DNA of 64,000 bases, taken from assembly GCF_000002985.6 (NCBI RefSeq), contig NC_003279.8:10602001-10666000 (forward strand), read 5' to 3'. Origin of the DNA: Caenorhabditis elegans. Lineage: Eukaryota; Nematoda; Chromadorea; Rhabditida; Rhabditidae. Positions 23,395 to 34,798 of the stretch are shown in pieces. Position 1 is the stretch's first letter. Every line of letters starts with the position of its first letter. A program made the position numbers and the translations under genes. The notes below the pieces were generated by a model. The model worked only from the letters and a program-made list of their open reading frames with translations, ran no database searches and was not told where the DNA came from.

Positions 23395-26223
23395 ATGGGC
23401 ATTGACGTCAAGAAGAAGGTGCTCAAGCGAAAGCTGAAACAGATGAAGGATGGACATGAGAAGAAAAAGGCTAAGGAGGTTGTAGTTGAAGAACCAATGG
23501 AGGAAGAAGATGAGGAGGAAGTGGAAGAGGAGCAAAAGCATCAAACGGAGGAGTCAAGTGAAACCAAAGTGTCTGAGTTCTTGACGAAGACTACATTTGC
23601 ATCGCTTGAAGGAAAAGTTAACGCGAATTTGCTGAAAGCCGTACAAGGATTGGGATTCACTACAATGACAGAAATTCAGGCAAAGAGTATTGATCCGTTG
23701 TTGGAGGTAGACTTTATAACTTTTTTCTTTTTTTAATAAGTTTCAATTTCTCAGGGAAAAGACGTATTGGCATCAGCAAAAACTGGTTCTGGAAAGACGC
23801 TTGCCTTCCTGCTCCCTGCTATCGAACTTCTTCACAAACTCAACTGGAAACAACACAATGGAACTGGTGTCATCATTGTGTCTCCAACTCGTGAATTGTC
23901 GATGCAAACTTATGGAGTTTTGTCCGAACTTCTTGAAGGATCCAATTTGACGTATGGATTAGTGATGGGTGGTTCGAATAGAAGTGCAGAGAAGGATAAG
24001 CTTGCGAAGGGAGTTTCGATTTTGGTGGCCACTCCTGGACGACTTTTGGATCATCTTCAGAATACTGACAACTTTTTAGTCCGCAACATGAAGTGTTTGA
24101 TTATTGATGAAGCTGATAGAATTTTGGATATCGGATTCGAGATAGAAATGCAACAAGTTCTCCGTCATCTTCCAAAACAACGGCAGTCAATGCTCTTCTC
24201 GGCAACTCACTCTCCAAAAGTTGATGAGCTCGTGAAATTGGCTCTTCACTCGAATCCAGTTCGCGTTTCTGTACACGAAAAGGCCGAAGAGGCAACAGTT
24301 GAAGGATTACAGCAGGGTTATATTGTTGCTCCATCTGATAAGCGTCTACTTCTTTTGTTCACATTCTTGAAGAAGAACAAGACGAAAAAAGTGATGGTAT
24401 TCTTCTCATCGTGCAATTCAGTCAAATTCCATCATGAGCTTCTCAACTACATTGACATTCCGTGCATGTCTATTCATGTAAGGATTTTAAACGATTATTT
24501 TATGAACACTTTTATCAAAGATCGCAAAATGAATCTTTTGAGACGGCTTCACATATCCTTAAAATTGTTAATGGCGGTTCGAAATTTCAAAAATAAAGCC
24601 TATTTTAGCTAAAATCTGAAATTCCGACAACTTGACAAAGTCACAACTCGCGGAAATGTTTTTTATTTAATTGTCACAGTTTAGTGCATAATTTGGTAAT
24701 TTATTGCACGTTGTTTCGTTCATTGGAGTAATTTTTAGTCGATGGGGGCAAACAAAGACCGGAAATGAACGAAAAACGAGTAATATACTATCAAAGTTGG
24801 CAATAAAGGGTGATAATTGAATAAAAACAGGTGCTGTGGAGAAATTGAGATTTTTGCTTAAAATGATTTTTTTAAACAGAAATTTTGAACCGCTATAAAA
24901 AGTTTAATGGAGATTTGAAGACGTCTAATAGAGAAATATCTTAAATTTCCCTCAACTAGTAATATAATTAATTTTTGCAGGGAAAACAAAAGCAACAGAA
25001 AAGAACAACGACATTCTTCCAATTCTGTCAAGCTGAAACAGGCATCCTTTTGTGTACAGACGTGGCAGCTCGTGGACTCGACATTCCAGCAGTTGATTGG
25101 ATTGTACAATATGATCCAACTGATGAGCCAAGAGAATATATTCATCGTGTCGGACGTACAGCACGTGGAACAAATGGAAGTGGAAAGGCTCTTCTCGTTT
25201 TGAGACCTGAAGAACTTGGATTCTTGCGTTATTTGAAGGCCGCTAAAGTCACGTTGAACGAATTCGAATTCTCATGGAGCAAGGTATGCACTTTCAATAG
25301 GCGACGTGTTCTTTGAATCAAAAGTTTTTTTTTAATAAAAAACCGGTAAATGATCCTTTGATAAGAAGGTCACACACCCAAGTGCAAGTGAAATAAGATC
25401 CAAAGATTAAAACTTTAGGTATACAGGAAGTGAATGAAATCATTAAAAAGCAGAATTCAAAGATGAATGATCAATAAAAAATTTATTTCCGGAAGTGAAT
25501 TTGCAAAATTTGAAAATAACACTTGAACTTCTCAATTTTCAGGTTGCAAACATTCAATCCCAACTCGAGAATCTCATCAGCAAAAACTACTACCTGAACA
25601 AATCAGCGAAGGAGGCATACAAGTGCTACTTGAGAGCGTATGATTCTCATTCATTGAAGGTAATTCACAAAGTGCAAATGATGACATATGAGACTAATTG
25701 TCATGGAGTTTCAAGATGTCCGGCTACGAAATACTTGAAAGTATACACACTTCCTACGTAAAATCCCTTTTTTTGCAGGACATCTTCGATGTGACCAACA
25801 TGGACTTGACTGCAGTGTCGAAATCATTCGGATTCTCTGTTCCACCGTTTGTTGATCTTCCGATCAGCAATAAGCCAAAGGTATAACTGAAGGAAGTGGA
25901 AAGAAAACAAAGAATTACCAATAGGAAATTTTACAAAATGCAAATTGTTTTTTGATTGATCGAAAAGTTTGGAACTTGTACAAAAAATGCCAGAAATTTT
26001 TCAGTTTTGGAAAATAAATTTTTGTAGCGGTTTTTCAAATATATTTCTGATCAATCCAATATTTTACACTAACTTTCAATAAAAAAATATTGGAACGGCC
26101 TGCAGAATTTCCTAGCCTCATTTTTCTTACAAATCCTTATTCCAGGTTGAGATCCGTTCAAAACTATCCGGAGCTGGCTACCGCAAGAAGAAGCAGTCAT
26201 TCACATTCAAGGCGAAGAAGTGA
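23395..26223 (+). CDS. DDX18/Has1-type DEAD-box RNA helicase
   Basis: A nucleolar ATP-dependent RNA helicase of the Has1 branch, which acts in 60S and 40S ribosomal subunit assembly. Exons 23395-23706, 23755-24477, 24981-25283, 25543-25659, 25779-25880 and 26146-26223 give 544 residues. An acidic and lysine-rich N-terminus (about 1-60) precedes the Q-motif region [13 protein letters not shown]. Then come motif [11 protein letters not shown], Ia SPTREL, Ib [14 protein letters not shown] ([14 protein letters not shown]), [19 protein letters not shown] and [11 protein letters not shown]. The C-terminal region has the Has1-like [13 protein letters not shown] and ends in a lysine-rich tail ([12 protein letters not shown]). 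A TTTTGCAG acceptor is 6 bases before the ATG and 121 bp after archease, suggesting SL2 trans-splicing in an archease-helicase operon. Confidence 0.95.
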
Positions 26224-26816
26224 TGTGTGTTCCGCCTCCAATTATTGTTATATCATTGTTTTCTTTTTCTTTTACTGTTGTCTTTTATTGTTATTCCTAC
26301 AACCACTTCTCCATCCAACTTTATGTCCCAACAATTATTTGTTCTTTTTCTTGCTGTTATTCCCTCATAAACTGTTTCAGAACCGTGTGTGCTTTTCGTT
26401 TCGCTTCAGTAGAAGATGCAGCAATAGGGAAAAAAGCGAAAGCTTCTCGGTCTCGTTTTCACCTTTCCCCTACACCAACACAAAAAAGTGGAGAGACAAG
26501 ATATCAGAAATGTGAAGAAGGAGGCGAATGAGATATCATCTAAAATGTCATATGTATATATGAATATATATGTAAAGTTGTTGCGCAACTGTCATTTCAA
26601 CAACGACTTCTTCTTCTTTTTCAGATGTCACTGGCCTTCCTGTTCCCTCTCTTTTCATGATTTCATGTCATTTGTGGTGACCCCGCCCACATCTCCTCCC
26701 ACTCCTTCCACTTTTTTGCAATTAGGACGCCTACGGGAACTCACGCTGTATAAAAACAGTTGAATTCGAAAAAAATTACCTGAAAATTTGAAATCTCCGC
26801 CCTCTCTCTCTTCCCG
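26224..26816. other. Helicase 3' UTR and ZP-gene promoter region
   Basis: The sequence is T/C-rich, with no coding exon that fits a neighbour. It contains a C-rich CCCCGCCCACATCTCCTCCC patch at about 26682-26701 and the TATA element annotated separately. Confidence 0.5.
26749..26756 (+). promoter_or_regulatory. TATA box of the ZP-domain gene
   Basis: TATAAAAA lies 68 bases upstream of the ATG at 26817, inside TCACGCTGTATAAAAACAGT. The spacing would put transcription start around 26780, giving a very short leader. Strong TATA boxes are frequent in collagen- and cuticle-type nematode genes, which fits the product. Confidence 0.65.
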
Positions 26817-29557
26817 ATGATCTTCGTCTTTGTGCCGGGTTTTCTTTTATTTTTCCATCAGATCTCAGCTATTCCAATTCCGAATGGTCTACTAGGTAAT
26901 GTTTATTATACATTCGCAGAATATTCAGATGCTTTCGAAATACGCTTGTTTTCTAACAGTTTTCTCACGAATAATTCCATTTCCATTTGCTTCTTTTAAC
27001 TGAAAACTCTCGCAACGAACGTAACTTTTTAAAATTGATTCGGCGCGAAAAGCTGTGCGCCTTTGAATAGTACCGTAACCCACTTTGATTTTTCTGTATT
27101 ATTTTGACTCTGCACAGTCAAATAAATTCTGGAACACAGTATTGTGTTCCAGAATTTATTTGAGAGAAAAAAGGGACATTGGAGAATATGAGAAAAAAGT
27201 GGGAGTGGGTTAAATACTGTACTACTTAAAGGCGCATAACTGTGGGTTTTTTTTCTGATAGGTCTCGCAGCGAAAAACTTTATGATTACTCCTTTTTTCA
27301 GATTTCTTATCGCTTTTTTTTTCTTAAACTTTTTCGCTGAGAGACCTATCCAAATAATCCGTGTGCCTTTAAGAGAGGACAGAAATGGAAAATTGAATAA
27401 TCGTGACAAGACCCGCTCGTTTTTCCAATGATTTTCAGTATTGGAAAGTTAGAAAGTTACATTAAAAGTAACTTTCACTACTAATCCTCAAAGATCCCAA
27501 TTAGTCATATGATAATTCTAACTGGCATATAAATTCTAATCAATGTCAAAAGGACAAAAAGAGAAAGAGAAATAGACAAATACTGCTAATAATCTAACAT
27601 TTGACGACGCAGACGATGCGTCAAGTGGTGAAGAAAGTTGAACGAAAATAAAAACTGAGAGATTTTCGACCGATAAAAGGAACATTCATATCAAAATCAT
27701 CATCGATTTTTCAGGAAACGTCGAAGTTGAATGCACTGATACCACAATTGAAGCAGTATTTCTAACGGAAACCAACTTTTTGGGTAGGTTTTTATTATTT
27801 TAAAAATTTGTCCCTAGGTCTCGAAACGACTCATTTTTAAAGTTTAAGTGCGCCTTTAAGGAGTACGGTAGCTCTCAACTCCTTGTTTTGTGGATTTTCT
27901 TAACTCAACATGATTAAAAAACAAGAGAAAAATCCGAAAACAATGAGTTAGAAGCTACAGTACTACTCAGAGGCGCACACACATTTATATATCGTGTCGA
28001 GACCGGCTACCGTATTTTTAAGACAAAAATCATAACAATTCGAAACTTGATAATAGAGAAAATCTAGAAAAATTGGGAAAAAGGGCCATATTCAAAACTT
28101 CACATGCCTACAAAAGGTTATTTTTTGATTCAGAACAGCAAAAACTGATTTTTGCCAAGGAAAACCCATAAAATATAGACAAGCCTTTTAATAATTTTCA
28201 CCCAAAATTTCAGGACGTGTATTCGTATTGGGTCATTCTCAAGACAAAGATTGTGTATCTCGTGAAACTGGAAGACGCACCACATCCATCACAGTTCCAC
28301 GTGACAAATGTGGAGTCGAGACTGTTCAACACGGAAAAGGTGCAGGATATACGTCATCTGTCAATATTGTCATTTCATTCCACGATAAATTTTTGACCAA
28401 AGTTGATCGGGTATGTTGGAATAGATTTACTTTTTTTAGATTTCCAATAAGGGATTTCTACAAAACGATCTTTTATTGCACCATGTTGTTCCAAATTTTT
28501 TTGAAAATAAGTGTGAAGATATATAGATTCACATGATTTATCTATTTTTTCAATTGAAACATTTTGTTCAAAAATGCTCTGAAGGTTTTCAGCTTTGTTT
28601 TTTCAGCAAAATTTTTTGAAAAATATGAGGTTTTGAGGAAATCCAAAGCAATATCGCATGTTCCCTTTTTTTAATACGAATAGTTAAAACAAAATTAAAG
28701 AATAAAAAATGTAGAAACAATTTTTTTGGTCGACTTCCAAAATATGAGTGGCAAAAACTAAGTAATTGTCACTTTTTGGCACTCCACTTTTAAGAATATT
28801 GAAACAACATGGTGCAATAGGACATTTTGTAGAATTACCGCCCTGTTTCCATTGCAATATCAAAAACTTTTCAGGCCTATAACATTACTTGTCTTTATGC
28901 ACCAACTGGAGATGTTGTATCATATGCATTGACTGTTCAGCCATCGGTTTGTTTTTTCTCTAGTTTCTAGTCTCAATGAATTGATATATTTCAGCTTCTG
29001 AAAGATATTCAAGTGCTGGCTGAGCAACCAAGTTGTGAATATGAAGTGTTTGATGTAAGAACTCGTCGTCCAGCAGAAATTGTTCATGTTAATGCACCAC
29101 TTGAGCACGTATGGACTTGTGACGGAACTAATCTTGGTTTGTTTTCCGAAAATTACCAATACATTCGGTCATATTTCATCTTTTTTAAAGAAAATTTTTA
29201 TGGGAAAAAAATCGTCAAAATGAACGAAATTCGATGAAAAATAGATTTTTTTTGTTGGAATTTTTAGGTTTTCTCTGAAAAATTCACTTTTTTGATATTT
29301 CAGATTTGTTCTGTATGACAGTACATGATTGTGTGATCAACGAGGGCAAAAGCAAGCGTCGCTCGAAGATTATTGATTCGGAAGGATGTTCACTTGACAC
29401 AACACGACTTCCAAATCTTCGATATGAGAACAATAAATTGTCAGCTCGTGTGATGTCAAAAGCATTCCGATTTGGAGATGATGTAGCTGTAGAATTCGAA
29501 TGCAACGTTCGTCTGGATCTTCGAAATGGAACTTCGTGTCCGAGACCGAGATGTTGA
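26817..29557 (+). CDS. Secreted ZP-domain (cuticlin-like) protein
   Basis: Zona pellucida (ZP) modules polymerise into extracellular matrices; in nematodes many form cuticle structures. Exons 26817-26895, 27715-27783, 28214-28410, 28875-28946, 28995-29136 and 29304-29557 give 270 residues with consistent phases. A signal peptide is clear (MIFVFVPGFLLFFHQISAIP). The mature part begins NVEVECTDTTIEAVF, the usual opening of a nematode ZP module, and keeps regularly spaced cysteines, YNITCLYAP and DLFCMTVHDCVINEG. The protein stops at RPRC with no transmembrane segment or long tail, shorter than classic cuticlins; it may be a naturally short family member. Two foldback elements occupy its first two introns. 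The exact gene name is not recognised. Confidence 0.9.
27050..27245. repeat. Nested palindrome in the first intron of the ZP gene
   Basis: A perfect 20-bp inverted repeat (27119-27138 and 27143-27162, CAAATAAATTCTGGAACACA and its complement) has only a 4-base loop. Outside it are imperfect inverted arms with GTGCGCCTTTGAATAGTACCGTAACCCAC and its counterpart ending CTTAAAGGCGCATAAC. It belongs to the same general CTTTAAAG..TACTGTA foldback family as the other copies. Confidence 0.8.
27812..28014. repeat. Foldback element in the second intron of the ZP gene
   Basis: The left arm has GGTCTCGAAACGAC ... GTGCGCCTTTAAGGAGTACGGTA; the right arm is its inverted counterpart, TACAGTACTACTCAGAGGCGC ... 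TCGTGTCGAGACCGGCTACCG. Same family as 6878-7147. Confidence 0.8.
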
Positions 29558-29656
29558 TCGTATTTAGACTTAAATAATAATTACTATTTTTCTCGTATCA
29601 AAACAAACCCTCTAATTTAATTGTTGAGTTGAAATATTTGACATGTTAGATTTCAA

Positions 29657-29662
29657 AATAAA
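29657..29662 (+). promoter_or_regulatory. Poly(A) signal of the ZP gene
   Basis: AATAAA lies 100 bases after the ZP stop codon. The next gene is convergent, with its stop codon only 84 bp further on. Confidence 0.65.
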
Positions 29663-29745
29663 TTATATTTTTCTATTCTCGAAATCAATTGTGAATTTTA
29701 TCCGATATTCAGCTTATTAAGCTTATAAAATGTAAATATTAAAGT

Positions 29746-31147
29746 TTAAAAAATGCCAGCTCCAGGCTTCCTTCCTGGCCACGCTTCCTTTGCATATCTT
29801 TTCTTGTGATGATCATCAGCTTCATCTTCAGTTGCAGTCGATGTAACATATTGATGATGTCCTGGCTCGGGAAGCAATTTCCCATATAATTCGAGATCTG
29901 GTGCAGCATTCAAAGCCATTGGTCCAAAAGTTGAAGAAAGCGGTGCAGACATCAATTCACGACCCGGGCGGACAATCTTTCTCGGTGGTTCCGATCTTTT
30001 TGGATCTCCTGGTCGTTTATTCGGATTTGTTGATATAATTGCAGTTGTCACAAGATTTCGGAATCGTCCAACTGATGGATCAACATCTTCCGGATTGATA
30101 ACTTCTTCTTCTTCAAGGAAAGCAACATTTCCACGTGGTCGTTTCTTTCGTCGAGCTTCTTCGACAGATATCGGAAGTTGTGGAATACGACGATTTTGAG
30201 CAGTGTTGTAGGAAGTTTGGTGCTGAAAAAAAGTAATCTGTGATTTCAATTTTTAAGTTAAAGAAGGCTCTGGGTATTTTGAACATATAAGCTCAAAATG
30301 TAAAAATAAACTAATTTTATAATAAAACTTCTCAAAAGCTGTTCAAAAAACTTGAAATTAGCCAATTTCAGCCAAAAATCTTGAATTTTACCTAAAGTTC
30401 CGTGTCGGAAAAATGATAATGAAATAAACGTTAATTTCCAACAGATGTGACTCCGAAAAGTTTGGAAATTTTGGGATTTTGGCTAAAATAGTTAAATTTT
30501 TGAGAATTTCATTAGCGCTTTTTGAGTCTATACATATAAAATATCCTTATTTATAAAAATCCTACATCTAATTGCTCGTCAGAAGCAGCAACAGTTGGAT
30601 CGTCTTCCACGTGGTGCTCAGTTTTCAAACGAACTGAATATTTTCTTGTAGACGCGCCGAGATGAAATTGTGTTCCTGGATCCATAAATACAACCTCAAG
30701 TGGACGAAGTCTCACGTTTCCAAGGAATGTACCGTGACCTGAAAATTCGATTATTTGAAAATTTGCATTAAATTCAACGTTATACATACTGCTATCCATA
30801 TCTATAAGTGCGAATCGTTGCAATAGACCGTGATAAAGGAGAAGTGCGTGTACTCGGGAGCAAGAAGCATGCTCAACAGCGAAATCAACCTGAAAAATTA
30901 GTTTATATAGGAAAATCTTTAAAAAATTAAGTTTTAAACCGAACCTGTTTATTATTTCTCCCGAAATAATACGCTTTCTTGTCATCAATCAATAGTTTCT
31001 GGAAACAAATCATTATTAATTATTTATACTCAATAATCTAACCTGAATCAATGCATCTCCTTTCTGTACATCTAAATGAGCACCGTTTGGAGGTTTGGCA
31101 GCCCAAGAGGGAACTTTAAATTTGCTTTTATCATCAATTTCTTCCAT
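29746..31147 (-). CDS. NIPP1 (PPP1R8)-like FHA-domain phosphatase-1 inhibitor
   Basis: NIPP1 is a nuclear regulatory subunit of protein phosphatase 1 linked to pre-mRNA splicing and chromatin. Exons (minus strand) 31147-31043, 30998-30945, 30889-30790, 30738-30566 and 30222-29746 give 302 residues. The opening FKVPSWAAKPPNGAHLDV is close to the NIPP1 N-terminus. An FHA domain follows, with the phosphopeptide-loop features AYYFGRN, ASCSRVHALLLYH and SSHGTFLGNVRL. The PP1-docking region reads RPRGNVAFLEEEEVINPEDV, then DPSVGRFRNLV, the strongest family signature. The docking core is NVAF where vertebrates have RVTF: valine and phenylalanine are kept, the arginine is displaced. A TTTCAG just before the ATG suggests trans-splicing. 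The gene converges on the ZP gene, with 188 bp between stop codons. Confidence 0.93.
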
Positions 31148-31518
31148 TTTCTGAAATAAACCTAATAAAATTGAGAACAATGCGATAAATTTGCAAAAAC
31201 ATTTAATTCATTCAAATAAAAATAGACAAATTGGGTCGGATGCAAACACGCTCCATGGTGACAAGAAAGAGAGCGAGATTCAAAAGACAACATTTTATTT
31301 AACAAGGTTTTAAAATTTTCTGGTAATTGATAAGTTTTAGTTCTACAAAAAAACATTTCGGTGATGAGAAAGTGGGTTCTCAATTGGCCATAGAAAAATT
31401 AGAATCGATAAAAACATGACGTTGGTGTGAACAGTAGGAAACTATAAAATACGGGGAGATCTGATATATACAGTTTGAAATTTGACAATTTGATTGTATA
31501 TTGCAGTTGAAATTCGCT

Positions 31519-32069
31519 CTATGGGATCTGTTCAGAGCCGGTTGATTGAGTACGTGGCCGAGATTCTAGTGGGACTGAATACGTACGGCTTCGCTTGTTC
31601 CGAGCCACGATAACCGTCTGTTCATCTGAAAAAATAATTAGGTAATTTAGTGAATCAAGATTAAGAAGCAAGTTAAAATACTGGGATTTCAAATGAATCT
31701 TTCAATTAAAAATATGACACACGTCTAAAAACGTAAGGTCTTTTCAATAAAAAACTCACGACAAGCATCAAATTGATTTCCATTCCTTGGAACTCGCAAT
31801 TCGAAGACATCCTGTGAACTATCATGAATCGCATCACCTCTGATTTTCGGCATTTTGAACTTCATTCGAATATTCGGCTCAACGAATTGATTGATGACCA
31901 CTCCATTACTGTCTATTTCTCCTCCCTCATCTTTGCTCCTCAAGCACCAGAAAATTGTGAAGATGAGAGCAACGACATTGATAATCATGACGAGAATGAT
32001 TGCTGTGCAGACGGCGATATTGTTCACGTTCCATTCGAGTGGTGCCGGTGTAATTAGATCATTATACAT
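31519..32069 (-). CDS. Small single-pass membrane protein, unknown function
   Basis: Two exons (32069-31760 and 31625-31519) give 138 residues. A short N-terminal segment (MYNDLITPAPLEWNVNN) precedes one strong transmembrane helix (residues about 20-42, IAVCTAIILVMIINVVALIF), followed by a mostly polar tail of about 95 residues containing the basic RNKRSRTYSVP and ending TGSEQIP. The absence of a cleavable signal before the helix suggests a type III or signal-anchored protein. CTCGCAAAA separates an acceptor TTTTTCAG from the ATG, consistent with trans-splicing. I recognise no domain. It sits 372 bp upstream of the NIPP1-like gene on the same strand. Confidence 0.8.
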
Positions 32070-32622
32070 TTTTGCGAGCTGAAAAATAGACTTTTCGAAG
32101 GTTTAAAAGGATAAGAGCCAAAAGTCAACAAGATAAACGACTGGCTAGATCAAATCAAAAGACGGCCGACAGCGATCCGTGTTTTTCAAAATAAACACAA
32201 AACTTGTTCAATGAGAGGGTCATGTCTGTTTAAAACAATGTCGTATGCTCATATATGCAATAGGAGGAAGTAAATCACGAAAAATTCCTTTACAACGATA
32301 CATTCTACGGTGTGCACAACATTAACAAACGTTTGATTGCTTTACTTATAGCAATTTCTATTTCTATCAAGAAAAACAAAAAGAAAACACTTTTCATTGC
32401 GTCGTCGGCTCAAATTAATTTTGACAGTTAGATGTGCAGGTTCTGGGTTACGGTAGCCGGCAATTTAAATTTTACCATTTATCTCCGCGAATATTGAAGC
32501 TTCATTGATTAAAATAATAATTTTTCTGTTTTATTTGTCCTTATGAAACCCAGAATTAAAAAAACTCATTTAAAATTATCAAAACTTTTATTCATTTGAA
32601 AAAACAAAATCACATTTGATGA

Positions 32623-34006
32623 TCAATCACATTTTTCTTGAGATCTGTACATTAAAAGCGAATAGGAGGGACGGCGCTTGAAAATTCTTACTCGTCGACT
32701 AATTAAAATAAATGCTAAAATCACGATACCAATGCCGCCAAATATATATACCATAATTTGTAGTATTTCGGAGGGGAGACGACAGCTGCTCACTAGTACC
32801 TGGAAATTTAATTATTGAGTTCAAAAATTAAAAACCTATTTAAGTCTCACATTATCTCCATCGATAACAACAAGCAGCATTGCCGGAACATCTCCGTTTC
32901 TCCATGAAAACGAATTTACAGTGTATTCATAAAAATACTCTGAATTGCCAGTTTTATTCCACTTTTTCTTGCACATTTTATGTGTGTGTCCCCCGAAAAC
33001 TGCTTTAGGATTCAGGGAATCAATTATTTGAAGTGAAGATTCTTTGGATAGCGTATCCCATTGTTCTCGATACATCTCTTTCAGATCAATCTCGTGTTGC
33101 TCATCAACTTGGTCGCACTCTGCATCGCTTTTTCTAAAATATAATGAAGCTAGATGAATAAATGAATAAATATCAAAGCCTGATGGCTACCTATAAAGCG
33201 GAAAATGCTGCAGAACAATTGGTCGATTTTTCGGATTTCTGCTCTTTATTTTCTCCAGGATAAGCTCTGCTTCATGACACAATCTACATCCATCTCCATG
33301 CATTGCCATCGAATTTATGAGCACAAATCGGTGCTTTTTGATTTTCATCTCATCAATTAGACCTCTTCGGAACTCTTTTTTGAACATTTCCAAAGTTTCT
33401 GGCATTATTCTGAAAGTTATTAGAATTTGACAGGAATACAAGATTCTGAAGAGAAAAATATCTCGTAGCGAAAACTACAGTAAATAATTCTTTAACTCTA
33501 CTGTGGGCGTCAAATGTGTTGCGAAAGTCTGAACTAACGCGTAGTGAAATCCAAGATCATGATTTCCAGCCAGAGTAATAACTTTCTCATTGTCTCCAAA
33601 CAATTTTTTAAATCTTTCAGCATAAGCTTCAAACACCGGTCGCCCCGCCCATTTTCCTTCATCCATCAGGTCTCCCAAAAAGAAAGTGACGTCAGGAGAG
33701 TGAATCCACGTGGAAATCCAAAAAGACTGATACATTTGCCATTCTCTCTTCAATTTATCCAACCAATGTCCATTAATCTTTCCCAATAAATGTGTATCTG
33801 AGATCATGAATGCTTTTACACTAGATTCGGAACATCTGAAATTGGAGAAAAAATTAATAAAATTATTGAGAATTATATATGTACCTTCCATATTTACAGG
33901 GCCATTGACAACTTGAAAATGCAATAAAAAATATAAAATACTCATTATAAACCACTAATATTATTGCGAGTAAGATTGGAACTCGCAAATTTTTAAGCCA
34001 TATCAT
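32623..34006 (-). CDS. MPPE1/PGAP5-like metallophosphoesterase
   Basis: PGAP5/MPPE1 removes an ethanolamine phosphate from GPI anchors in the early secretory pathway. Exons 34006-33885, 33835-33497, 33409-33191, 33133-32851 and 32799-32623 give 379 residues with matching phases. An N-terminal membrane anchor (VPILLAIILVVYNEYFIFFI) comes first. Calcineurin-type metal motifs follow in order: SDTHLLG (DxH), FFLGDLMDEG (GDxxDEG), LAGNHD (GNHD), VLQHFPLY and FGGHTHK (GHTH). A second transmembrane helix (about residues 325-348) precedes a short basic cytosolic tail ending SQEKCD. This two-helix layout with a lumenal catalytic domain is that of MPPE1. The start codon was chosen because it precedes the first hydrophobic segment and splices in frame to CSESSVKAFMISDTH. 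Confidence 0.92.
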
Positions 34007-34798
34007 ATAGGTTTCTGTAGATTTTTCTCTGAAATTGGATTAATTTTAACAATCGGTTCACGGTGGTTCAGTTGCTAGATGGGTGCAAACGCGCTCCACC
34101 GAACAAACGTGTATAACTTGGCCGGGAAGTACCAAATCGAAAATTCATCACAAATAAAGATAGATAATTTCATTGCGGTCATTTCTTATATGCATCACAA
34201 AATCGATTTTGTGATGGTTTTCGAGATAGTAGCCAATATAGGTTTCCAGGCTGAGTATCATGAACCAACCCATCTAGTTTCTGTGCTACCGTGGGTTATT
34301 ATGAAGACGCAGAATCGCGCTCCACGGCCAATTGAAAAGACCCCACCCCCAAACCATAGGTCTCGCTAGGTATTTGGCGGGAAAAGCGCTTTCAGTTTGT
34401 TTTCAACGACTTTTATGCCAAAATGATATTGTGAAGCTATATATTTTTAAATAAAACAATTTCGGTATAGAAATCATCAAAAGCAATCGGCGAACCTAAA
34501 TGAAAATATTCGAATTCACGGATTTCCCTCCAAATGCCTATCGAGACCCATTGTTGGGGGGGGGGGGGGTGAAGATTTCGGAAAAGAGCATTTTTCTGCG
34601 TCCCTATAATAATTCCTGCAGATTTTATTGAGACATGTAAAGAGAGAACTATGGAAAATTCCAATTTCAAATAACTTAAGAACGACTGAGCCTTATTTAG
34701 AATTGGTTTATATAAAGTTTCAAACAGAAATAGAAAAAAACAAAACAAAAATATTTAAACAAAAACATCCTAACGCTATATTCAATCTACAAATCCAT
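34007..34798. repeat. Repeat-rich spacer with a G14 tract
   Basis: No gene is seen between mrps-30 and the phosphoesterase. The spacer contains CCCCCAAACCATAGGTCTCGCTAGGTATTTGGCGGG at 34345-34381 and an inverted, mutated counterpart (CCAAATGCCTATCGAGACCCATTG, 34530-34553) leading into an uninterrupted run of 14 G at 34556-34569. The same repeat recurs at 52775-52805. GATGGGTGCAAACGCGCTCC at 34077-34096 recurs in mutated form near 31236. Confidence 0.65.

Noticed and set aside
31824-32082. Plus-strand frames over the small membrane-protein gene
   Set aside because: The minus-strand frame has a transmembrane helix and matching splice sites; the plus frames lack either.
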